Assembly: GCA_947589335.1 (NCBI GenBank)
Contig: CANPZH010000038.1
Location: 1 to 12,174 of the forward strand
Direction: 5' to 3'
Length of the DNA stretch: 12,174 nt
From: an uncultured Clostridia bacterium
GTDB lineage: Bacteria > Bacillota > Clostridia > Christensenellales > Borkfalkiaceae
Each line of letters opens with the position of its first letter. Positions within the stretch are counted from its first letter, which is position 1. Below the pieces are notes generated by a model, which was not told the DNA's origin, ran no database searches, and worked only from the letters and a program-made list of their open reading frames with translations. Positions 5,835-12,174 of the stretch are shown piece by piece. The translations under genes were made by a program, and so were the position numbers.

Positions 5835-7019
5835 ATGAACGAATTTTCCCTGAAATACGGCTGCAACCCGAACCAGAAGCCCGCCCGCATCTACATGGCG
5901 GACGGAAGCGAGCTCCCCGTGGAGATCTTGAACGGGAGACCGGGATACATCAACTTCCTCGACGCCTTCAATTCGTGGCAGCTCGTCAAGGAGATCAAGA
6001 CGGCGACGGGCTTTGCCGCGGCGACGAGCTTCAAGCACGTCTCGCCGACCTCCGCCGCGATCGGGAAGAAATTGCCCATGGATCTCAAGAAGTCCTGCTT
6101 TGTCGACGACATCGAGGGGCTCGACGATTCCCCGCTCGCCTGCGCCTATGCGAGGGCGCGGGGGACGGACAGAATGTCCTCCTTCGGCGACTGGATCGCC
6201 CTCTCCGGCGAGTGCGACGAGGTGACGGCGAGGATCATCGCCCGCGAGGTCTCGGACGGCATCATCGCGCCCGCCTATTCTCCCAAGGCGCTCGAGATCC
6301 TGAAGACGAAGCGCAAGGGGGGATACAACATCGTCAGGATCGACCCCTCCTTCGTGCCCGATGAGATCGAGCGCAAGCAGGTGTTCGGCGTGACCTTCGA
6401 GCAGGGGAGGAACAACTTCAGGATCGACCGCGCGCTGCTCGGCAACATCGTGACGGCAAACCGCGACCTCCCCGAGGAGAAGGCGGTCGATCTCATCATC
6501 GCGCTCATCACCCTCAAATACACGCAGAGCAACTCCGTCTGTTTCAGCACGGACGGACAGGCGATCGGCGTGGGCGCGGGGCAGCAGTCCCGCATCCACT
6601 GCACCCGTCTTGCCGCAACGAAGGCGGACCTGTGGCATCTGCGCCGTCATGAAAAGGTGCTCTCCCTCCGCTTTGCGGAGAACGTCGGGCGCCCCGAAAA
6701 GAACAACATCATCGACCTGTATCTCTCCGACACGCCCGAGGAAGTGCTCGGCGACGACGTCTGGAGGGCCAACTTTGCCGTCCGTCCCGAACCCTTCACC
6801 CGCGAGGAGAAGGAGGCGTATCTCAAACAGATCTCGGGAGTTTCCCTCGGCAGCGACGCGTTTTTCCCCTTCTCGGACAACATCGAACGGGCGGCGAAGA
6901 GCGGCGTGACGTACGTTGCGGAGCCGGGCGGCTCCGTGCGGGACGACGCGGTCATCGCGGCGGCGGACGCACACAACATGGTGATGGCGTTCACCGGCAT
7001 GCGGCTGTTCCATCACTGA
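5835..7019 (+). CDS. Stand-alone AICAR transformylase (PurH C-terminal type)
   Basis: It transfers a formyl group from 10-formyltetrahydrofolate to AICAR, giving FAICAR for the neighbouring cyclohydrolase. The 394 residues correspond to the C-terminal transformylase half of PurH alone; the N-terminal cyclohydrolase domain is absent and there is no room for it, as the previous gene ends 4 nt upstream. KYGCNPNQ (7-14) opens the domain. SFKHVSP (65-71) carries the catalytic Lys67-His68 pair. LKYTQSNSV (227-235), RIHCTRLAATKAD (253-265), GSDAFFPFSDNIE (339-351) and EPGGSVRDD (363-371) are family segments, and it ends FTGMRLFHH as PurH does. The ATG lies behind GAGGTGA (5824-5830). It is often annotated purH; I leave the symbol blank because it lacks half of PurH. 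Confidence 0.93.
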   Translation: MNEFSLKYGCNPNQKPARIYMADGSELPVEILNGRPGYINFLDAFNSWQLVKEIKTATGFAAATSFKHVSPTSAAIGKKLPMDLKKSCFVDDIEGLDDSPLACAYARARGTDRMSSFGDWIALSGECDEVTARIIAREVSDGIIAPAYSPKALEILKTKRKGGYNIVRIDPSFVPDEIERKQVFGVTFEQGRNNFRIDRALLGNIVTANRDLPEEKAVDLIIALITLKYTQSNSVCFSTDGQAIGVGAGQQSRIHCTRLAATKADLWHLRRHEKVLSLRFAENVGRPEKNNIIDLYLSDTPEEVLGDDVWRANFAVRPEPFTREEKEAYLKQISGVSLGSDAFFPFSDNIERAAKSGVTYVAEPGGSVRDDAVIAAADAHNMVMAFTGMRLFHH

Positions 7020-7026
7020 ATCCCTT

Positions 7027-7054
7027 CCCCCTCGGAGCGCGTGCGCCGTGGGGG
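7027..7054 (+). other. Intercistronic hairpin in the 79-nt gap before purD
   Basis: The gap between the transformylase and purD (7020-7098) is the only sizeable one in the operon. It contains CCCCC (7027-7031) pairing with GGGGG (7050-7054) and CGG (7033-7035) with CCG (7046-7048), around a 10-nt loop that is itself GCGC-rich. No T-run follows, so this is unlikely to terminate transcription. It could be an mRNA processing or stability element. No promoter is evident in the gap. Confidence 0.35.
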
Positions 7055-7098
7055 GCGGAAAAGCAATACATAGGCGGAATTTCCCCCGGAGGATGAAT

Positions 7099-8406
7099 AT
7101 GAACATCATGGTGATAGGCGGAGGCGGACGCGAACACGCCGTCATCCGGTCTCTGAAAAAGAACAAGTCGGTCTCGAAGATCTGGTGCCTGCCCGGCAAC
7201 GGCGGGATCGCCGCGGACGCGGAGTGCGTCCCCGTCAAGGCGACCGATCTTGAGGGCGTCGCCGCGTTTGCGAAGGATCGGCCCGTCGATTTCGCCGTCG
7301 TCACGCCCGACGATCCGCTCTGTCTCGGGCTCGTCGACCGTCTGGAGGCGCTCGGGATCCCCTGTTTCGGCCCGACCCGCGCCGCCGCGGCCATCGAGGG
7401 CAGCAAGGTCTTCTCCAAACAGCTCATGAAAAAGTACGGCATCCCCACGGCGGAGAGCCTCGTCTTTTCCGATCCCGTTGAGGCGGCCGGATATCTGAAG
7501 ACGGCGGAATATCCCGTCGTGATCAAGGCGGACGGGCTGGCGCTCGGGAAGGGCGCCGTCATCGTCTCCTGCGCCGCCGAGGCTGAGAGGACGGTCCGGG
7601 AGATGATGGTCGAAAAGATCTTCGGCGAGAGCGGGAGCCGCATCCTCGTCGAGGAATTTCTGACGGGGCCCGAGGTCTCCGTCCTCTCCTTTACCGACGG
7701 GAAGACCGTCGTCCCGATGGTCTCCTCCATGGATCACAAGCGGGCGCACGACGGCGACGAGGGCCCGAACACGGGCGGCATGGGCACGGTCGCGCCCAAT
7801 CCCTACTATACGGCGGAGATCGCTAAGGAGTGCATGAAGACCATCTTCCTGCCGACCGTCCGCGCGATGGAGAAGGAGGGGAGGCCCTTCCGCGGCTGCC
7901 TCTACTTCGGGCTCATGCTCACGCCGAAAGGGCCCAAGGTCATCGAATACAACTGCCGCTTCGGCGATCCGGAGACGCAGGTCGTCCTCCCTCTGCTCGA
8001 GAGCGATCTTCTCACCGTCATGCAGGCGTGCCGCGCGGGCACGCTCACGGAGGAGATGGTGCGCTTTTCGGACGGAGCGGCCTGCTGCGTCGTGCTCGCC
8101 TCGGACGGCTATCCCAAAAAATACGAGACGGGGTACGAAATCTCTCTTCCTGAGACAGAGGAGGGAGAGGAGATCTTCGTCGCGGGGGCAAAGCGGGAGG
8201 GCGGAAAACTGCTCACCGCGGGCGGACGCGTGCTCGGCGCGACGGCGACCGCGGGCGATCTGAAGACCGCGATCCGAAGGGCATATGCGCTCGCGGAGAA
8301 GATCTCTTTCCGGAACGCATACAAGCGGAGCGACATCGGCGCGCGCGCATTGAAAGCGGCGGAGGGCAAAACATGCTCCCCGCAGACCTCACAGAAACAG
8401 GAGTAA
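7099..8406 (+). CDS. purD: Glycinamide ribonucleotide synthetase
   Basis: PurD ligates phosphoribosylamine and glycine with ATP to give GAR. It is 435 residues, about the family length. The N-terminus MNIMVIGGGGREHA is characteristic. The ATP-grasp region includes VIKADGLALGKGAVI (141-155) and VEEFLTGPEVSVLSF (184-198). DEGPNTGGMG (220-229) and the GARS signature RFGDPETQ (287-294) are intact. The frame is open from a GTG at 7048 and has an ATG at 7093. ATG 7099 is preferred because GGAGG (7088-7092) stands six bases upstream, whereas 7093 abuts that site. The C-terminal tail (EGKTCSPQTSQKQE) looks unstructured and carries the purL ribosome binding site. The stop is three bases before purL. 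Confidence 0.96.
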   Translation: MNIMVIGGGGREHAVIRSLKKNKSVSKIWCLPGNGGIAADAECVPVKATDLEGVAAFAKDRPVDFAVVTPDDPLCLGLVDRLEALGIPCFGPTRAAAAIEGSKVFSKQLMKKYGIPTAESLVFSDPVEAAGYLKTAEYPVVIKADGLALGKGAVIVSCAAEAERTVREMMVEKIFGESGSRILVEEFLTGPEVSVLSFTDGKTVVPMVSSMDHKRAHDGDEGPNTGGMGTVAPNPYYTAEIAKECMKTIFLPTVRAMEKEGRPFRGCLYFGLMLTPKGPKVIEYNCRFGDPETQVVLPLLESDLLTVMQACRAGTLTEEMVRFSDGAACCVVLASDGYPKKYETGYEISLPETEEGEEIFVAGAKREGGKLLTAGGRVLGATATAGDLKTAIRRAYALAEKISFRNAYKRSDIGARALKAAEGKTCSPQTSQKQE

Positions 8407-8409
8407 AAG

Positions 8410-11400
8410 ATGGTTTACAGGATCTACGTGGAGAAGAAGGAGGGGTTCGACCGCGAGGCGCAGACCCTCTTGAACGACGCGCGTGAATTTCTCGAGATCC
8501 GCGGCGTGGAGCGGGTGCGGGTGATCAACCGCTACGACGCGGAGGAGATCGGGCCCGAGCTCTTCCGCCGGGCGGTTTCCACCGTGTTCTCCGAACCGCA
8601 GATGGACCGTGCGACGGAGGAAGTCGATCTTCTCGGCGCGCATGTGTTCGCCGCCGAATATCTGCCCGGCCAGTTCGACCAGCGGGCGGATTCCGCCGCG
8701 CAGTGTATCCAGCTCATCTCGAAGGGGAAGCGCCCGATCATCCGCACGGCGAAGATCTACGCCGTTTACGGCGACCTCTCGGGGGAGGAGCTTGCGGCGA
8801 TCAAAAAATATGTCATCAACCCCGTCGAGAGCCACGAGGCGAGCCTCGACTTGCCCGAGACGCTCAGGCTGGACCATCCCGTCCCTTCGGACGTGGAGAT
8901 CCTCGGCGGTTTTTCAGGCTATGACCGTGCGGAGCTCGAGGCATTCGGGGAGAGATACGCCCTCGCGATGGACACGGACGACCTCGCCTTCTGCCAGGCC
9001 TATTTCCGCTCGGAGGGGCGGGATCCCACCCTCACCGAGATCCGCATGATCGACACCTATTGGTCCGATCATTGCCGCCATACGACCTTCCTCACGACGA
9101 TCGACGATGTCCGTTTTGAGGACGCGCTGCTGCAGAGGACCTACGAAGAGTACCTTGCGGCGCGGCGGGAGATCGGGCGCACGAAACCCGTCAACCTCAT
9201 GGACCTCGGCACGATCGCCGCAAAGGTCCTCAAAAAGAGGGGACTGCTCGCCAAACTCGACGAGAGCGAGGAGATCAACGCCTGCACGGTCAAGATCAAA
9301 GTGACCGTAGACGGCAAGGAGGAGGACTGGCTGCTCCTCTTCAAGAACGAGACGCACAACCACCCCACGGAGATCGAGCCCTTCGGCGGCGCGGCGACCT
9401 GCATCGGCGGCGCCATCCGCGATCCGCTCTCGGGCAGGAGCTACGTCTATGCCGCGATGCGCGTCACGGGCGCGGGAGATCCCACGGTGCCCGTCCGCGA
9501 GACGATGCGGGGCAAACTGCCGCAGCGCAAACTCGTGACGACCGCGGCCGCGGGCTACTCCTCCTACGGCAACCAGATCGGGCTCGCGACGGGGCAGGTG
9601 GATGAGATCTATCATGAAGGATATCTTGCCAAACGGCTCGAGATCGGCGCGGTCATCGCGGCGACCCCTGCGGCGAATGTCCGCCGCGAGGAGCCCGCTC
9701 CCGGCGACAAGGTCATTCTGCTCGGCGGAAGAACGGGCAGGGACGGCTGCGGCGGGGCGACGGGATCGAGCAAGTCCCATACCCTCGAATCGCTCACCCA
9801 TTGCGGCGCGGAGGTGCAGAAGGGGAACGCTCCCGAGGAGAGGAAGCTGCAGCGGCTCTTCCGGAACAGAGAGGCGATGCTGCTCGTCAAACGCTGCAAC
9901 GACTTCGGCGCGGGCGGCGTGTCCGTCGCGATCGGCGAACTCGCGGACGGGCTGAAGATCGACCTCGACCTCGTCCCCAAGAAGTACGAGGGGCTCGACG
10001 GCACGGAGCTGGCGATCTCCGAATCGCAGGAGCGCATGGCGGTCGTCGTCGCGGCGGAGGACGCCGGGGCGTTCATCGCCTATGCCGAGGAGGAGAACCT
10101 CGAGGCGACCGTCGTCGCGACGGTCACCGGGGAGCCCCGCCTCGTCATGACGTGGAACGGGAAGGTCATCGTGGACGTTTCCCGCGAATTTCTCAACAGC
10201 AACGGCGCGGAGAAGCACACCTGCGCCGCACCCGAAAAGTGCCGCGACTGGCAAAGGCCCGTCCCTTCCTCCTTTATCGAGGGCTATCCCGCTCTTGCGG
10301 GCGATCTCAACGTCTGCAGCAAGCGCGGGCTTGCGGAGCGGTTCGATTCGACGATCGGCGCGGGCACGGTGCTCATGCCCTTCGGCGGCAAATACCAGAT
10401 GACTCCGCCCCAGGCGATGGTCCATCTCATCTCCGTCGAAAAGGGGCACACGGATACCGCCTCCTACATGGCTTGGGGGGGAAATCCCGCCATCCTGCAG
10501 AAGAGCCCATATCACGGCGCCTATCTCGCGGTCGTGGAGAGCGTGAGCAAACTCATCGCGGCGGGCGCGTCCTTCGAAGACGTCTATCTCTCCTTCCAGG
10601 AGTATTTTTTGAAGCCGCAGAAAGATCCCGCGCGCTGGGGGCAGCCGCTTGCCGCCCTGCTCGGCGCTTTCCGCGCACAGCTCGATCTCGGCGTCGCCGC
10701 GATCGGCGGAAAGGATTCCATGAGCGGCACCTTCGAGCACATCGACGTCCCGCCCACCCTCGTCTCCTTTGCGGTGACGACGGGGAAGGCGTCCGAGGCC
10801 GTCTCGCCCGAATTCAAGGCGGCGGGGAGGGAGGTCGCGCTCCTTCTGCCCGAGTATGACGAGAACGGCTTGCCCGTGCCCTCGTCCCTCCTCGAAAATT
10901 TCAGGACGGTGACCCGTCTTCTGCGCTCCGGAGCCGCCGTCTCCGCCTATACTCCCGCCTTCGGGGGGATCGCCGAGGGCGTCCTCAAAATGTGCCTCGG
11001 GAACGGGATCGGCTTCGCCTATTCGGATGACATCGACCTCGCAACGATCTTCGGCTACCGCTACGGGGCGTTCCTGCTCGAGATGATAGGCGGCGCGGAG
11101 GATCTGCCCGTTCTCGGCGAGACCGTAATCGAGGAGGAGATCTCCTTCCGCGGCGAGGCCGTCTCCCTTACGGAGCTTCGCCGCCGCTATGAAGAGAGGC
11201 TCGAATCCGTCTATCCCTGCAATATCCCCGCTGCAAAGCGACCTTCCGAAAAGTTCACCTTCCGCAAGCGGAACATTCTCGTCCCCGTGACCAAGTTCGT
11301 GCGGCCGAGGGCGCTCATTCCCGTATTCCCGGGCACCAACTGCGAATACGACACGGCGAAGGCGTTCGAAGACGCGGGCGCGGAGGCGGTCACGTTCGTC

Positions 11401-12099
11401 ATCCGCAACCGCAATGCGGACGAGGTCGCCCGCTCCGTCGAGCAGTTCGCCCGTCTCATGAAGGACAGCCAGATCGTCTTCATCCCCGGCGGTTTCTCGG
11501 GCGGGGACGAACCGGACGGCTCGGGCAAGTTCATCACCGCCTTCTTCCGCAACGAGGAAGTCAAGCGGGAAGTCGAGGCCCTTCTCGATGTGCGCGCGGG
11601 GCTGATGGGGGGGATCTGCAACGGGTTCCAGGCGCTCATCAAGCTCGGGCTCGTGCCCTACGGGAAGATCATCGAGACGGACGAGACCTGCCCCACGCTC
11701 ACCTATAACGACATCGGGCGGCACCAGTCCCGCATCGTGAACGTGAGGATCGCGTCTGCGAACTCGCCCTGGCTCGAGGGCGTGAAGGTCGGCGAGGTCT
11801 ATTCCGTGCCCATTTCCCACGGAGAGGGCAAGTTCGTCGCAAGCGACGAGCTCATCCGCACGCTCGCCGAACGGGGACAGATCATGACGCAGTACGTCGA
11901 TCTCAAGGGCGAGCCGACGGCGGACGTCCGCTTCAACCCCAACGGGAGCGCATACGCGATCGAGGGTATTCTCTCCCCCGACGGCAGGGTGTTCGGCAAG
12001 ATGGGCCACGCCGAGCGCAAGGGCGCGGGGCTTTATCGCAACGTCCCGGGAAGATACGACATGAAGCTCTTCGAAAGCGCGGTGAAATATTACAAATAA
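8410..12099 (+). CDS. purL: Phosphoribosylformylglycinamidine synthase, single-chain clostridial type
   Basis: It converts FGAR, ATP and glutamine to FGAM. The 1229 residues combine what other Firmicutes split into PurS, PurQ and small PurL. In order: a PurS-like N-terminal part, a linker with SDHCRHTTF (219-227), a first synthetase half with ETHNHPTEIEPFGG (314-327), a second half with PFGGKYQMTPPQ (657-668) and GGKDSMSGT (766-774), and a C-terminal class I glutaminase domain from about 966. The glutaminase has PGTNCE (974-979), nucleophile Cys1070 in GGICNGFQ, and His1200/Glu1202 (GHAER). The length and style match the long FGAM synthase clade described for clostridia (TIGR01857, from memory). 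AGGAG at 8399-8403 precedes the ATG by six bases. It is the last gene of the operon. Confidence 0.96.
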   Translation: MVYRIYVEKKEGFDREAQTLLNDAREFLEIRGVERVRVINRYDAEEIGPELFRRAVSTVFSEPQMDRATEEVDLLGAHVFAAEYLPGQFDQRADSAAQCIQLISKGKRPIIRTAKIYAVYGDLSGEELAAIKKYVINPVESHEASLDLPETLRLDHPVPSDVEILGGFSGYDRAELEAFGERYALAMDTDDLAFCQAYFRSEGRDPTLTEIRMIDTYWSDHCRHTTFLTTIDDVRFEDALLQRTYEEYLAARREIGRTKPVNLMDLGTIAAKVLKKRGLLAKLDESEEINACTVKIKVTVDGKEEDWLLLFKNETHNHPTEIEPFGGAATCIGGAIRDPLSGRSYVYAAMRVTGAGDPTVPVRETMRGKLPQRKLVTTAAAGYSSYGNQIGLATGQVDEIYHEGYLAKRLEIGAVIAATPAANVRREEPAPGDKVILLGGRTGRDGCGGATGSSKSHTLESLTHCGAEVQKGNAPEERKLQRLFRNREAMLLVKRCNDFGAGGVSVAIGELADGLKIDLDLVPKKYEGLDGTELAISESQERMAVVVAAEDAGAFIAYAEEENLEATVVATVTGEPRLVMTWNGKVIVDVSREFLNSNGAEKHTCAAPEKCRDWQRPVPSSFIEGYPALAGDLNVCSKRGLAERFDSTIGAGTVLMPFGGKYQMTPPQAMVHLISVEKGHTDTASYMAWGGNPAILQKSPYHGAYLAVVESVSKLIAAGASFEDVYLSFQEYFLKPQKDPARWGQPLAALLGAFRAQLDLGVAAIGGKDSMSGTFEHIDVPPTLVSFAVTTGKASEAVSPEFKAAGREVALLLPEYDENGLPVPSSLLENFRTVTRLLRSGAAVSAYTPAFGGIAEGVLKMCLGNGIGFAYSDDIDLATIFGYRYGAFLLEMIGGAEDLPVLGETVIEEEISFRGEAVSLTELRRRYEERLESVYPCNIPAAKRPSEKFTFRKRNILVPVTKFVRPRALIPVFPGTNCEYDTAKAFEDAGAEAVTFVIRNRNADEVARSVEQFARLMKDSQIVFIPGGFSGGDEPDGSGKFITAFFRNEEVKREVEALLDVRAGLMGGICNGFQALIKLGLVPYGKIIETDETCPTLTYNDIGRHQSRIVNVRIASANSPWLEGVKVGEVYSVPISHGEGKFVASDELIRTLAERGQIMTQYVDLKGEPTADVRFNPNGSAYAIEGILSPDGRVFGKMGHAERKGAGLYRNVPGRYDMKLFESAVKYYK

Positions 12100-12106
12100 G
12101 TTTCGC

Positions 12107-12174
12107 AAATTTCTTTGCTCGCGCGCACGGCTTGCCGCGTAGCGGCCCGCCCTGCTTGCTTCGTAAAGAAATTT
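12107..12174. repeat. Inverted repeat after purL (possible terminator)
   Basis: Seven bases after the purL stop, AAATTTCTTT (12107-12116) begins a 68-base element closed by its exact reverse complement at 12165-12174, the last base of the window. Inside is GCCGC (12134-12138) pairing with GCGGC (12142-12146) around GTA, in a GC-rich core. As the first structure after the operon it could be the terminator, but the window ends at the arm, so any downstream T-tract cannot be seen. It could also be a dispersed palindrome, since the window's left edge holds a related arrangement. Confidence 0.5.

Noticed and set aside
5811..7749. Open frames of 639 and 252 codons on the - strand across the transformylase and the start of purD
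   Set aside because: Both are antisense to confirmed genes with no recognisable domain or ribosome binding site.
759..12099. CRISPR arrays, tRNA or rRNA genes, insertion sequences or phage genes in the operon
   Set aside because: None was seen. The region is almost wholly filled by nine intact, co-directional biosynthetic genes with even base composition and no frameshifts or truncations.
8914..12108. A 1064-codon open frame on the - strand across purL
   Set aside because: It is a shadow of the PurL coding frame. Its composition is rich in Arg, Asp, His and Gly, as expected of antisense translation of GC-rich coding DNA.

Overview
The window carries one complete, tightly packed operon for de novo purine nucleotide (IMP) synthesis on the + strand, preceded by about 590 bases of gene-free, repeat-rich DNA. 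The sequence is GC-rich with strong G/C preference at third codon positions, so every long reverse-strand or off-frame ORF is a shadow of a pur gene. The protein set points to a GC-rich Firmicute of the class Clostridia, perhaps gut-associated: a B. subtilis-type PurF with four cluster cysteines, a single-chain PurL of about 1,230 residues of the clostridial kind, a stand-alone AICAR transformylase, and AGGAGG-type ribosome binding sites. This placement is inference; no rRNA or other phylogenetic marker is present.

Layout: 1-540 is a nest of palindromic, MITE/REP-like repeats with no credible gene. A near-consensus sigma-A promoter lies at 596-625. A leader of about 127 nt follows, with two hairpins; the second (701-733) is followed by a T-rich stretch and looks like an attenuator. 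The genes then run purE, purC, purF, purM, purN, purO-like IMP cyclohydrolase, stand-alone AICAR transformylase, purD and purL. Gaps are 0-25 nt except for 79 nt before purD. After purL the window ends in an inverted repeat that may be the operon terminator or another dispersed palindrome.

Pathway: PurF makes phosphoribosylamine, PurD GAR, PurN formyl-GAR, PurL FGAM, PurM AIR, PurE CAIR, PurC SAICAR, the transformylase FAICAR, and the PurO-like enzyme IMP. Two steps are not encoded here: purK (N5-CAIR synthetase, normally needed by a class I PurE) and purB (adenylosuccinate lyase). The most notable biology is that bifunctional PurH is replaced by two separate genes, one from a family first characterised in archaea (PurO), set in the same order as the two domains of PurH. 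I see no wholly novel system; the leader and the repeat nest are the parts least explained by the known gene content.
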